Below, one piece after another: positions 1 to 11,406 of a stretch of DNA of 60,000 bases. How positions within the stretch are numbered: position 1 is the stretch's first letter; each line of letters opens with the position of its first letter. Source of the stretch: Mesostigma viride (Eukaryota > Streptophyta > Mesostigmatophyceae > Mesostigmatales > Mesostigmataceae); NCBI GenBank assembly GCA_009746045.1, contig RPFO01000972.1:239001-299000 (forward strand), in the 5' to 3' direction. Made by a program: the position numbers and the translations under genes. The notes under the pieces are model-generated. The model searched no databases and had not been told where the DNA came from. It worked only from the letters and a program-made list of their open reading frames with translations.

Positions 1-337
1 GGAAGCCTGCTCCATGTGTGCACTGACAACAGCCCATCAGACTAGCGGCCATGGTAGCGCCCCTGGACCGTGTTAGCGGCCATTAATTAAGAACATACCA
101 GGGTTAACCCAGTGTTAGCAGCCATGGGTATTAGTTACCCATCAGTCAGTGATATTCGTCAGTTGGGTACCAATGTCCTTGTATTTCCTTGTTTCTTGGC
201 TTTGTTGTACCCCTACCACATGCTGCCTCACCTGCATCACCAGCCTGGCAAGCTATCATAATTTGTTGGCTCATAGGCTTGTGACTTTTCGCTGGGTTGG
301 CTCATTAAATGTCACCGTTTGCCCTCGGCTTTGGCAG
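1..337. other. Intron or upstream part of the carrier gene
   Basis: No exon could be supported here. The stretch ends in a TTTGGCAG acceptor directly before the carrier exon at 338, so it is probably the preceding intron. A short motif, ttagcggccat or a close variant, recurs about three times in the first 125 bases. Earlier exons of the gene lie outside the window. Confidence 0.4.
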
Positions 338-3073
338 GGCTACACGGTGTTCCTGCGGGGCATCGCGCCACGGCTGCTGTACAAGGTAATGTCGCCATTG
401 GGGACCGTGATCCTGAAACCGTGTCCATGTACTACGGCTTATAGTATATATATTCATTGAGAATGATAAATAATTATTAGTATATATGAGGCTTTTAGTG
501 CCTTCTTTTTGTTGATTTGTGGCCTTAAGGCCTTACACCATTTTCCTTTTGTGGCTCTGCACCGTTTTCCTGGCATAGCTTCTGTGCAAGGTAGGAAGTG
601 ACCTTGTCCTATTTGGGGTGCTAGGATTGTAGTCCTTGGTAAAATGCTGTCAAATTTGTGCATCATTCTCTATGCTTGTACCGTTGTGCTGCACGATTTC
701 CGTGTCATCGTATGAAACGATGCATCCGACCGCATGGCACCGGCACATGTCTCGCTGCGCTTTCACAGCCTGCTGCAGAAGCAATGCCTGGGCTTCGCGA
801 CGGGTCGGTTGGCCCAATGTCTAACATGTTGCCAAGTTCTAGGCGCTGCCCAAGCTCTAGGCGCTAACATGTTGCCTTGCACAGGGGGTTGACTTGTGAA
901 GCGATGGCATGGAACCCGCTGGTCACCGCACTGGTCACTATATCTGTTGGGTGGTTGCCTTGTGAAGCGATGGCATGGAACCCACTGGTCGCCGCACTGG
1001 TCACTAGAACTGTTGGGTGGTTGCCTTGTGAAGCGATGGCATGGAACCCACTGGTCACAATGCTGGTCACTAGAACTGTTGGGTGGTTGCCTTGTGAAGC
1101 GATGGCATGGAACCCACTGGTCACAATGCTGGTCACTAGAACTGTTGGGGGGTTGCCTTGTGAAGCGATGGCATGGAACCCACTGGTCACAATGCTGGTC
1201 ACTAGAACTGTTGGGGGGTTGCCTTGTGAAGCGATGGCATGGAACCCACTGGTCACCGCACTGGTCACTAGAACTGTTGGGTGGTTGCCTTGTGAAGCGA
1301 TGGCATGGAACCCACTGGTCACAATGCTGGTCACTAGAACTGTTGGGGGGTGCCTTGTGAAGCGATGGCATGGAACCCACTGGTCACAATGCTGGTCACT
1401 AGAACTGTTGGGTGGTTGCCTTGTGAAGCGATGGCATGGAACCCACTGGTCACAATGCTGGTCACTAGAACTGTTGGGTGGTTGCCTTGTGAAGCGATGG
1501 CATGGAACCCACTGGTCACAATGCTGGTCACTAGAACTGTTGGGTGGTTGCCTTGTGAAGCGATGGCATGGAACCCACTGGTCACCGCACTGGTCACTAG
1601 AACTGTTGGGTGGTTGCCTTGTGAAGCGATGGCATGGAACCCACTGGTCACAATGCTGGTCACTAGAACTGTTGGGTGGTTGCCTTGTGAAGCGATGGCA
1701 TGGAACCCACTGGTCACCGCACTGGTCACTAGAACTGTTTGGGTGGTTGCCTTGTGAAGCGATGGCATGGAACCCACTGGTCACCGCACTGGTCACTAGA
1801 ACTGTTGGGGGGTTGCCTTGAGAAGCGATGGCATGGAACCCACTGGTCACAATGCTGGTCACTAGAACTGTTGGGTGGTTGCCTTGTGAAGGGATGGCAT
1901 GAAACCCACTGGTCACCGCACTGGTCACTAGAACTGTTGGGGGGGGTGCCTTGAGAAGCGCTAGTGTATCCTGCCTACAAATGCTGATGTGATCGTGTGC
2001 TTATGTGATGCGGATGTGATCCCAACTGCATGCCTATCGAGCGTGCCTATCGAGCGTGCCTATCGAGCGTGCCTATCAAGCGTGCCTATCGAGCGTGCCT
2101 ATCGAGCGTGCCTATCGAGCGTGCTTATCAAGCATGCCTATCGAGCGTGCCTATCGAGCGTGCCTATCTAGCGTGCCTATCAAGCGTGCCTATCGAGCGT
2201 GCCTATCGAGCGTGCCTGTTGAGTGTGCCTATCTAGCGTGCCTATCGAGCGTGCCTATCGAGCGTGCCTATCGAGCGTGCCTATCTAGTGTGCCTATCGA
2301 GCGTGCCTATGTAGCGTGCCTATCTAGTGTGCCTATCGAGCGTGCCTATCGAGCGAGCATATCGAGCCCAGTGAACTTGATTCCTGTACTTGATGAATTC
2401 CTAAGCTGCACAATTCCTTGGCTCTCCCCGCCGCCTCTTTGCCCCCCCCCTCCCCTCCCCCCTACTCTGTCTGTTTCATTTACATCTCATTTAGAAGTGC
2501 CGCATGCTGTGCAACTGGAGTTTCGTAGCATGGCTTTGCTCGCAGTTCTGATTTATTTGCAGTCCTAATTGATTCGCACGCAGTCCTGATGGCCCAGGCG
2601 AAACGTGGAATCCATGGCATTCAGTTTGTGCATCTGGAGTGCACAGATGAAGGCATGTGTGTGGAATGAAGTGGGAAATATTGCACACCCGCTACGTGGA
2701 AGGCATGTGCCTCGCACACCTTGCAGGTGATCCCGTCCAAGTTTGATAACTGAATTCCATGCATGCCCTCACCCCTCACTTGCCGCACGTGCCCCCAGTC
2801 GCAGTGTTCCATGTCACATTCGAGTTAAGATGATGCTTAGTAAAAATAAGTGGATGTTAAGTCTATGCATGCGCCCCACGCAACTTGTCGCAGGTGCCTG
2901 CGTCCGCCGTCTTCCTGGTAATCTACGAAGCCGTCAAGCTGATGCTGCGCAACGCCACCGAGGCGCGCCACCTGGCGGAGAGGCAGCGCGGGCAGCAGGC
3001 GGCGCTCTTTATCGCCAGCTCGTCGCGGTCACACGCCGCTAGAAAGAGCACTGCGTTTCGCGCGTCGACATAG
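338..3073 (+). CDS. Mitochondrial carrier family (SLC25-like) protein, last two exons
   Basis: Two exons join in phase 0: 338-385 (after TTTGGCAG, before GTAATG) and 2894-3073 (after GTCGCAG, stop TAG at 3071-3073). The first encodes GYTVFLRGIAPRLLYK and the second begins VPASAVFLVIYEAVKLML. Together they look like the end of the third repeat of a mitochondrial carrier: a G-x-x-PR-x-L turn followed by the last transmembrane helix ending in YE-x-x-K. These carriers exchange metabolites, cofactors or ions across the inner mitochondrial membrane, or sometimes the plastid envelope. A basic, Ser-rich tail of about 35 residues follows. Mitoferrin-like and SAM-carrier-like families have similar ends, so the substrate cannot be named. 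The 2.5-kb intron holds two minisatellites. Two TGTAA poly(A) signals follow the stop. Upstream exons are off the window. Confidence 0.72.
898..1960. repeat. Minisatellite, 66-bp unit, about 16 copies
   Basis: A 66-bp unit starting gaagcgatggcatggaaccc is repeated head to tail about 16 times. One unit is a base short and another a base long. Two variants are intermixed, with either caccgcactgg or cacaatgctgg in the middle. Because 66 is a multiple of three, long periodic open frames appear on both strands; these are artefacts. The array lies wholly inside the carrier intron. Confidence 0.95.
2029..2368. repeat. Minisatellite, 13-bp unit, about 25 copies
   Basis: The unit is gcctatcgagcgt with scattered substitutions (tcaag, tctag, tgttg). 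Since 13 is not a multiple of three, all three frames read the same peptide period in turn. The array sits in the same carrier intron, about 70 bp after the 66-bp array. Confidence 0.95.
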
Positions 3074-3085
3074 GGAACCTCTATG

Positions 3086-3104
3086 TGTAAGCAGTTATGT
3101 GTAA
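3086..3104 (+). terminator. Two TGTAA poly(A) signals after the carrier gene
   Basis: TGTAA occurs at 3086-3090 and 3100-3104, 13 and 27 bases after the TAG stop. TGTAA is the usual poly(A) signal of Chlamydomonas and its relatives, so this supports both the gene end and the organism guess. Confidence 0.6.
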
Positions 3105-3919
3105 TTTATCAATTAATTAACTCACAATCCATTTTCTGTTTGCCGGCAGGTATATGATAAATTATGCGAGTTATCATCATTTCGATCGACCCTTGGGAAT
3201 TACTAAGGTACCTATACGTACAGCCTACCACTTGCCTTCGCGGATGAAGTATCCGCGTGGAAAAGTGCCTTGATCGGGTACTCCATGGCATGCCTTCAGT
3301 GCATGTTCACTTACTTAAGTTTAGATACTACAGCCTACTCAAATAATCTGTATCCCGTGACCAATCTCCCAACGTGGGCATGCAAATTAAACGAACGAAG
3401 GAACGATTGAAGGAACGAACGAAGGAACGAAGGAACGAACGAACGAATTGGAATGAACGAACGAACGAACGAACGAACGGACGGACGGACGGACGGACGG
3501 ACGGACGGACGGACGGACGGACGGACGGACGGACGGACGGACGGACAAACGAACGAACAAACGAACAAACGAACAAACGAACGTACGCACGAACGAACGT
3601 ACGAACGAAGTAATGAATTAACGAATAACCACATTATTATTGTCAATCATGTCCTACTGATGTAAGTTAGATTAGGCATCCCATTCCATGCATAACCCAT
3701 TTCATTGAATTGATGCTCATGCACGTGACGCAGCCGCGTGCTATTAAATAATTATTTCATGCTTGAGTCATGACGTGCCCTGGCTCTTAAGGCCAGAAAG
3801 CCACCCCATCCTATCCTGCATACCATCCCCAGCCAGCCTGTCTCCTTCTCGCGCGCTCCTTCCTTCCAACTATCCCCTGCTATTGATCATTTATTAAAAA
3901 TGTTTCATCACGATCGCTT
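3105..3919. other. Convergent intergenic region
   Basis: This lies between the 3' ends of the carrier (+) and DUF819 (-) genes. Apart from a tetranucleotide microsatellite I see no gene or RNA. Confidence 0.6.
3389..3612. repeat. Tetranucleotide microsatellite (GAAC)n/(GGAC)n
   Basis: An interrupted (gaac)n tract surrounds a pure (ggac)n core of about 17 copies at 3477-3546, followed by (aaac/gaac) units. The NERT/DGRT and SFVR/PSVR periodic frames across it are not genes. Confidence 0.95.
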
Positions 3920-6900
3920 CTACACCATGTGGACGAGCGCCAGCTTGGCAACAACGAGCGCGATGAACGTCGCGCACGCATACCCTGCGACCCCCAGGAG
4001 AACCCCAGGGACCATCAGCCCCGTCCACCCCTTCGCCACCGCCATGCCACTCGCCGTGGATGGCCCGCCCACGTTGGCGTTGCTGGCCACAAGCAGCTCC
4101 GAGCGGTGGTAGCCAAACCAGGAGCCCACAGCCAGGGTCATGCCCAGGTGGATGGCCACCTGGCGTTTCAAGCAGCCGAATCAAGCAGCACACATTTAAG
4201 GGAAACCTTTTTCAAAACCATCCCAAACCTCAATACTACTATAACTATATGTAGTACTATGTGTTGTCTCGTTGATATCTTTCATGACTAAGGGCGGTTT
4301 CCTCTTGAGAAGAAGCGAATGGCTATCAGAGGAATGCCCACATGGCAGTACCACGGTTTCCAGCTGGCTAGGACACCATGCGATCAATTAATTATAAGAG
4401 GGTCGAACTGGACGAACTGGGCAAAGGAGTTTTCGGCTAGCACGGACATCATAACAGAGCGTTAACACGGGACTGCATAACCATATGATATTAAAAACAG
4501 ATAGAGGGTTGCGCTGGTTGTCTCCTTGGATAGAGGGGTCTATATGGGTCAAAGAAACTGTGAGATTAGGCTATGCTGACCGGGCGTGTAATTCACATCA
4601 CCTCAGTTGGTTGTCTTCATACAGGTAGCGTACCCTGCAAATACCAATTCTAAGGCAAAGCTGTGGACGCACATGCAGGAAGGTCTCACTCTACTGCTTG
4701 CGCTCTGCTTGGCAGTAGCCAGAGTCTCACGTTTGCACAGTCACTGGGGTAACTAACAAGCTTGTTTGGGCACGTTGCGGACACAGCCACAGGACGCAGA
4801 ACACGATGAGCAGACGGGGAAAACACCACTATGCCAGCAGAAAAAGATTGGACAGATCGCCAACGTGCCTGCAGGAAGCAGAAGACGAACAGTCCTGGCG
4901 CGATGCCAAACGCCGAGCGCACATCGCCCGCGACGCCGATGCTCGCGAAGAAGAGGTGCATGAGCAGCGACGCAAAGCCTTCGGCCGAGGTGGCCAGGGG
5001 ACGGATGCGGGTAGGAAACGCGGTGGCCAGAATAACCTGTGTGGGTGCGAGCGGCGCCGATAGATGATCACGGGTGAGCATGCAGCATGGGTTTCGGAGG
5101 GTGTGGTTGCGGGCGGAGGACGCAGTCGCCAGCAGAAACTAAATGGGCACACCAAGTATGCATGACCAAGGACCTGTGTGGTGCATGACCAAGGAGCTCT
5201 CCTCGAACAATGCTGTGGGAGGGTGGGATTTGAACACCTGGCAGACGAACACAGCCACCCTGAGCAAGCAAGCCTTGATCTAGGCGCACCTATGATGGAA
5301 GCAAGAGAAAAGAACACGCCACTCACTCAAATCGCTCACCCCCCTCCAACAAAATCACAAACCAACGGTGATAGAAGATTCACCAACCCTCCATAAGGAC
5401 CGCCAACCAAACGACGGTCGGTAGCTCACCCATCCTAAGCTACACCGAATAAACTTACGATCAATACACTTTATAACCTTAATAACCTGATACCACACTC
5501 TTAATACACTTAATACACTACGATCAGCGCGGCTGATTCTTGCTACGTACCGTCAACCCAGTGACAACTGGCAGCAGGCCCCCCGGTCGACCCACGGCGG
5601 CGCATATCTGTTGCGACAGCCAGCACAGCCCGCACGCGATGAAGATGGAGAAGGAGAGGTCACCGATCATGATGCCCCCCTTGCCTTCCGTGGGTGCTTC
5701 CGACCCTTCCCTGCCCCTGCCTCCCATATCAGCGCCATCCTTGTCCGCTCCACTCTTATTCTTCCCGTCCCCGCGGCGCCCGTCCTCGCCGCCATGACCA
5801 TAGTTGCTGCTGCTCCCCGCAACACTGCTCCGTTCCCCCGCAGACACCACGCTCGCTGATGCCGCCACAGGCACAGATGACGGTCCGCCCCTGGCGGCAT
5901 CCTCCCCCCCAATTCTGTTGCCGGCACCGCTGGTGGTGGAGCTGTCACCACGCACACTGGAGTCAACACTGCCACCAATGGGGCCAACATTGGAACCATT
6001 GCTGCGGGCCCCGCTCATGCTGATGCTGCTGGCATCATCACCGCGGATGCCAGCAGAGGCAGGTTTATCGGCTAACGGCCCCAGCTGTGCCTGCAGCGTC
6101 CGCAGCGCGCTAGCCTGCGCCCGCTTGAGAGAGAGCGGCAGACCGTCGGCGCCCGCCACCTGGGCTGTTTCCGCGACACCTCCCGCCGCCGATGGCACCG
6201 CTGAGGAAGGGCTTCCCTTCCCGTTCATGGCCCTACCGGATCCCCCAAGCCCACTGCTGCTAGCATTACTATTACCATTACGGCTGGCAGCGGCACCACC
6301 CTCACCCCCCTGGATGGTGGATAGCGCCAACCCATACCCCCTCATTATGGGAGAAGGCAGGGTATCCCCTAGACTGGTAGGCCCGCGTGGGGCCGTGCCG
6401 TCGGCAGCGTCAAGGCCGCGGCTGGACGGTTTGAAGAAGGGGTCGGACGCCAGCAGAGGGATGGCGAAGATGGTGGCAAAGTAGAGGATGCAGATCACGT
6501 TGTCAGCGGCGAGGCCCGCCGCCAGCACCGTGGGCGAGATGCTGAGGGCATCGGCGACTGCCACGTAGTTGACCGCTGTCGGCGGTGCAGAGTTGGTGAT
6601 GTGGGGGTGGGGAAAACAAAAAAAAGCAACGCATAGGATGTTTACGGTGAGCGTTGTAAGGAAAGGAGGTCATGGTCAGGTGAGTGCATCAGCCACATAT
6701 GACGTAGTTGATGGCTGTCCTGGGTGCAGTGGATATGCTGTCGTGGGGATGGGCGAGGGAGGCAAATAAGGGAGGCAAAAGGAGGAGGGAGGCAAAGGAG
6801 GAGGGAGGCGAAGGAGGAGGGAGGCAAAGGAGGAGGGAGGGAAAAGAGGGTGGAAAAGGAAGGGGGGGAAGGAAAAGGATGAGGAGGGAGGAAAAGGAAG

Positions 6901-9900
6901 AGGAGGGTGGAAAAAAGGAAGGGGGGGAAGGAATCGGAAGGGGGGGAAGGAAAAGGAAGGATGGGAAGGAAAAAGAAGAGGAGGGTGGAAAAGGAAGGGG
7001 GGAAAGGAAAAGGAAGAGGCGGTGGCGAAGGAGGGCTGCGAAGGGATGAGGCGGGAAGCAAAGGAGGGAGAAACGAATGGGGAGGGAGGTCAAGGATGAG
7101 GAGGGAGGCAAAGGATGAGGAGGGAGGCAAAGGATGAGGAGGACGAGCTCAGAGCATCAACGACCGCCACGTAGTTGACCGCTATGTTGGACCAAGAGGG
7201 AGAGGGAAGAGGTGTTGGGGGTGGAAGAAGCTGTTGAGAAGGAATGAGAAGGGGCTGATTTGTTGAGGATGGGCAAGATTTGTTTGGGGAATGGGCAAAC
7301 AATGTATCTGGTGAGACCAGAGCGTAAGCTATGTAGTTCACCGCGGTCGGGAATTCACGTACAAAGCACGCACACACGGTTGATGAAAGGGAAGGGAAGT
7401 CAACTGGGTGGCCCTGCAAACATGACTAGTGACGAGGAAAACGATTGGTTGCCTAATAAAGAAGGCAGGACACGCCTCCGTCGATGTGGCGCGCCATCAG
7501 CGCCGGACATCAAAGCATATGTACCGAACTACAATACTAAACAGTGACTACTATAATACTACTATAATACTACTATAATACTTCTACAGTACTAAAGAGG
7601 GACTACTATAATACTACTATCATACTAAAGAGTGACTGCTAAACTATCTCCAAATTAAAGTTTCTCTTAAAGACTGCTATGCGGCATACAAATACATATT
7701 TAGAAACCAGGACGGGTCACACCTCCGCCAATGTGGCGCGCCATCAGTGCTGCGGCCACCTTCCATGAATCCGCGCCAAGTCCCTTGAGGGGAACGATGA
7801 GAAGCGCCACAAAGGTGGCAGCCACCGTGGCAGCTGCGTACCAATAGAGTGACCAATACAGCATAAACAGCACAAACAGCATAAACAGCATAAACAGCAT
7901 AAACAGCATGAACAGCATAAACAGCATAAACAGCATGAACAGCATGAACAGCATGAACAGCATAAACAGCATCAACAGCATCAACAGCATAAACAGCATA
8001 AACAGCATGAACAGCATAAACAGCATGAACAGCATAAACAGCATAAACAGCATAAACAGCATAAACAGCACAAACAGCATAAACAGCATAAACAGCATGA
8101 ACAGCATAAACAGCATAAACAGCATCAACAGCATCAACAGCATAAACAGCATAAACAGCATAAACAGCATAAACAGCATGAACAGCATAAACAGCATAAA
8201 CAGCATAAACAGCATAAACAGCATAAACAGCATAAACAGCATGAACAGCATAAACAGCATGAACAGCATGAACAGCATAAACAGCATAAACAGCATAAAC
8301 AGCATAAACAGCATAAACAGCATAAACAGCATAAACAGCATAAACAGCATAAACAGCATGAACAGCATGAACAGCATGAACAGCATAAACAGCATAAACA
8401 GCATAAACAGCATAAACAGCATAAACAGCATAAACAGCATAAACAGCATAAACAGCATAAACAGCATGAACAGCATAAACAGCATAAACAGCATAAACAG
8501 CATCAACAGCATCAACAGCATCAACAGCATCAACAGCATCAACAGCATGAACAGCATGAACAGCATAAACAGCATAAACAGCATAAACAGCATAAACAGC
8601 ATAAACAGCATAAACAGCATAAACAGCATAAACAGCATAAACAGCATGAACAGCATAAACAGCATGAACAGCATAAACAGCATAAACAGCATAAACAGCA
8701 TAAACAGCATGAACAGCATAAACAGCATGAACAGCATGAACAGCATAAACAGCATAAACAGCATAAACAGCATAAACAGCATAAACAGCATAAACAGCAT
8801 AAACAGCATAAACAGCATAAACAGCATAAACAGCATAAACAGCATGAACAGCATAAACAGCATAAACAGCATAAACAGCATGAACAGCATGAACAGCATG
8901 AACAGCATAAACAGCATAAACAGCATAAACAGCATAAACAGCATAAACAGCATAAACAGCATAAACAGCATAAACAGCATAAACAGCATGAACAGCATAA
9001 ACAGCATAAACAGCATAAACAGCATAAACAGCATGAACAGCATAAACAGCATAAACAGCATAAACAGCATAAACAGCATAAACAGCATAAAAGCAGACTT
9101 GCTCGAGCCATTGAAGGTAGACAGCTGAACACCACTCAGTAAGGCCCCTCGCGTCTGATGGAGAGGCTGGTTCATTTTACAGCACACTACCCTTGCACTC
9201 ACTATAGTCCCATCCTCCGCTCATTCAGCCCCACACCCCTTCCCTCCCCTCCCCTCCGCTCCGCTCCCCTCCCCTCCCCTCCCCTCCCTCCCCTCCCTCC
9301 CTCCCTCCCCTCCCTCCCCTCCCTCCCTCCCCTCCCCTCCCCTCCCCTCCCCTCCCTCCCCTCCCCTCCCCTCCCCTCCCTCCCCTCCCCTCCCTCCCCT
9401 CCCTCCCCTCCCCTCCCTCCCTCCCCTCCCTCCCCTCCCCTCCCCTCCCCTCCTCCCTCCCCTCCCCTCCCTCCCTCCCCTCCCTCCCCTCCCTCCCCTC
9501 CCTCCCCTCCCCTCCCCTCCCCTCCCCTCCCCTCCCTCCCCTCCCCTCCCCTCCCCTCCCCTCCCCTCCCCTCCCCTCCCTCCCCTCCCCTCCCTCCCCT
9601 CCCTCCCTCCCCTCCCCTCCCCTCCCTCCCTCCCCTCCCCTCCCCTCCCCTCCCCTCCCCTCCCCTCCCCTCCCCTCCCTCCCCTCGCCCCCTCCCCTCG
9701 CCCCCCTCCCCTCGCCCCCCTCCCCTCCCCCCCCTCCCTCCCCTCCCCTCCCCTCCCCTCCCCTCCCCTCCCCTCCCCTCCCCTCCCCTCCCCTCCCCTC
9801 CCCTCCCCTCCCCTGCCCCCTAGCCCCTGACCCACCGGCCCCGATGACAAACGCGCCGAACACGCGGCCGGTGTCCCGCACCACGCGTCGCATGTCCGCG

Positions 9901-10822
9901 TTGAACAGCAGCAAAGGGATGGCCAGCGGAAGCAGATACGAGTTGACCACGCCGTACGCGGGAGAGGCACCCGGCAGCACGTGGGCGTTGCGCAGCATCA
10001 GGCCCAGCAGGGTGGCCACCAGAGGGCCCGACAGTGTGCGACCGACAGCCGTCTTTTCCGACCTGGGGGAAGGGGCGGATTTGGGGGGATTGTTTATTGC
10101 ATCCAATGTTCATGTGGGGGGGGAGGGGGGGGGGGAGTAAAGGGGGGGGGGGGGGGTTGAGTAAACTGTGTGTGTATGCGTGTGCATGCGTGTGTGTGAA
10201 CATAGCAAGTATTTTATCATGCAGTTATTAGACAGGAGGGGGTGGGTGGGTAATTTATTGCATCCCATGTTTATGTGGGGAATGGAGTTTTTTTTTCAAT
10301 CATAATAATTATAATGTTTTTTTATATATATTTTTTTTTCGTAATTGCTTGCTATTTATGGGGGGAGAGGGTTCGCAAAGCTAGCAACACAGGCGTAGAA
10401 GAGATGTGGAAATGCTTAAGTGTTTGGCAGCAGAAAGGATGGGCTTGGCAGCAGAAAGGACGGGTTTGGCAGCAGAAAGGACGGGTTTGGCAGCAGAAAG
10501 GACGGGTTTGGCAGCAGAAAGGACGGGTTTGGACAGGCAAGGCAGGTATAGTGAACAGGTAAGGCAGGTATAGTGAACAGGAGTTGGTCAAGTGGACACG
10601 GAACAGTTGGAGTTGGTCGAGTGGATATAGGCGGCGCGGCCCTCAAGTAGTGTGCTGCTATCCGTGTGCAGTCATGCACTCTATCTAGCATCAAGCAGCC
10701 ATGATCCAACAACAATCCAGCATCCTTGCCACACGAAGATTCTCAACAATTATACTCCCTGTAACTGCCCCTGGGCCAAGCGGTTGTGCACATTACCAGA
10801 GATCACACACACACACACACAC

Positions 10823-10880
<58 letters not shown>

Positions 10881-11406
10881 GCGCGCGCGTGCGCGCGCGC
10901 GCGCGTCTTGACAGCACACTACGTAGCTGGCTTGGAGATGATGCCGCCTAGGTCATGGTGAGTGTCAGGTACGGACAGGTTTAGACCGCAATGGAACAAG
11001 CTCATAATTACGATTCTCTCAGGTGTTACTGGTCGGAGGGAATGTTTGGGGCCTGCAATCTATGGCCAGTACAATCCCGTTTCGAATGTGACCATGGCAG
11101 GGGGAGAGATAAGTCTCACCATATTCCGCCTAAGCCGGATGCGAGCAGGAACGTCCAGACGCCCCAGTTGTCCGTGCCTGCGATCAGAGAGCTACTTATG
11201 GGCTGGCTGGCTAGGCACGTAATAGTGTGGCCCCTCCTTACGTCTACATTTTTCAGGCGCAGAGCATGATAGACAGGTAGCGGTTTCTGTGGCCTGGGCA
11301 CCCCAACGCCTCGTAGTTGAGGGGACTTGATGCCCCTTGGAATTGGGACTGCAGCGATGCTCCGTGCTGCACACCAAGCTGGACTAGTAGCAATAACGCT
11401 GGCCAT
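3920..11406 (-). CDS. DUF819-family multipass membrane protein, probably chloroplast envelope; six exons
   Basis: Six exons on the minus strand join in frame into 686 codons including the stop: 11406-11120, 10062-9836, 7833-7723, 6575-5551, 5036-4869 and 4159-3920. The ATG at 11406 has a good context (AAACATGGC). Residues 1 to about 60 look like an organelle transit peptide. Family-typical stretches follow: [38 protein letters not shown] joined to [26 protein letters not shown], and [20 protein letters not shown] near the C terminus. Bacterial YjcL and plant plastid proteins of this family are polytopic membrane proteins of unknown substrate. Residues of about 253-507 form a Ser/Gly/Ala-rich insertion between membrane segments. 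The intron 4868-4160 starts with GC (CAG/GCACGT) instead of GT. Introns 1-3 carry the large simple repeats listed separately. The join is strong because every exon phase matches; the function is unknown. Confidence 0.85.
6696..7506 (-). repeat. Degenerate copies of DUF819 exon edges inside intron 3
   Basis: The start of exon 4 (acceptor plus codons for [12 protein letters not shown]) recurs in decayed form at about 6696-6730, 7147-7190 and 7321-7350. The copy at 7147-7190 still reads [12 protein letters not shown] after an AG. The end of exon 3 (ALMARHIGG plus donor) recurs at about 7463-7506 as [10 protein letters not shown] followed by GTGTCC. No copy is needed to build the full-length protein. 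Confidence 0.75.
6755..7145. repeat. Purine-rich GGA/GAA tract in DUF819 intron 3
   Basis: Almost pure A/G on the + strand over nearly 400 bp, built from gaggaggg, ggaaaa and gggaggcaaa blocks. Mirror-symmetric purine tracts of this kind can form triplex (H-DNA) structures. Open frames here are low-complexity artefacts. Confidence 0.9.
7860..9090. repeat. 1.2-kb array of a 9-bp unit (cataaacag), about 136 copies
   Basis: A 9-bp unit, cataaacag with catgaacag, catcaacag and cacaaacag variants, is repeated for about 1,225 bp inside intron 2 of the DUF819 gene. The apparent 500-residue (MLF)n frame on the minus strand and the 406-residue (NSI)n frame on the plus strand are products of the 9-bp period. 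Only the last part of the minus-strand frame, at 7723-7833, is a real exon. Confidence 0.97.
9235..9815. repeat. Polypyrimidine (CCCCT/CCCT)n tract in DUF819 intron 2
   Basis: About 580 bp of nearly pure C/T on the + strand, made of ccct and cccct units. In the transcribed (minus) sense it is GGGGA-rich and could form G-quadruplex or triplex structures. It ends about 20 bases from the exon donor at 9836/9835. Confidence 0.95.
10090..10290. repeat. G-runs and duplicated intron segment (DUF819 intron 1)
   Basis: Several runs of 7-14 G lie at 10116-10157. A segment reading tttattgcatccaatgtt at about 10092 recurs, slightly changed, at about 10256, so roughly 165 bp of the intron was probably duplicated in tandem and then diverged. 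Confidence 0.65.
10428..10535. repeat. 21-bp tandem repeat, about 5 copies
   Basis: The unit tttggcagcagaaaggacggg is repeated about five times in DUF819 intron 1. It generates the periodic CCQTRPF-type frames seen on the minus strand. Confidence 0.9.
10803..10906. repeat. Alternating (CA)n-(CG)n tract
   Basis: About 75 bp of CA dinucleotides run directly into about 28 bp of alternating CG/TG. Alternating purine-pyrimidine tracts, CG above all, favour left-handed Z-DNA. It is located in DUF819 intron 1. Confidence 0.95.

Noticed and set aside
763-1954. Repeat proteins of 200-350 residues, or a CRISPR-like array
   Set aside because: It is a 66-bp minisatellite with no unique spacers, no leader and no cas genes, inside a eukaryotic intron.
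3328-3665. NERT/DGRT or RSFV repeat proteins
   Set aside because: They are microsatellite translations in several frames at once.
5804-6484. Plus-strand 226-residue Pro/Ala/Leu-rich ORF
   Set aside because: It is antisense to DUF819 exon 4, whose splice sites and family motifs are clear.
7834-9202. Long open frame of about 450 residues reading (MLF)n on the minus strand and (NSI)n on the plus strand
   Set aside because: A 9-bp repeat period keeps frames open on both strands. It is intronic, and only the piece at 7723-7833 outside the array is coding.
9158-9970. Pro/Ser/Leu-rich and Gly/Glu/Arg-rich frames
   Set aside because: They are translations of the CCCCT/CCCT tract. Only the 9836-10062 portion on the minus strand matches DUF819.
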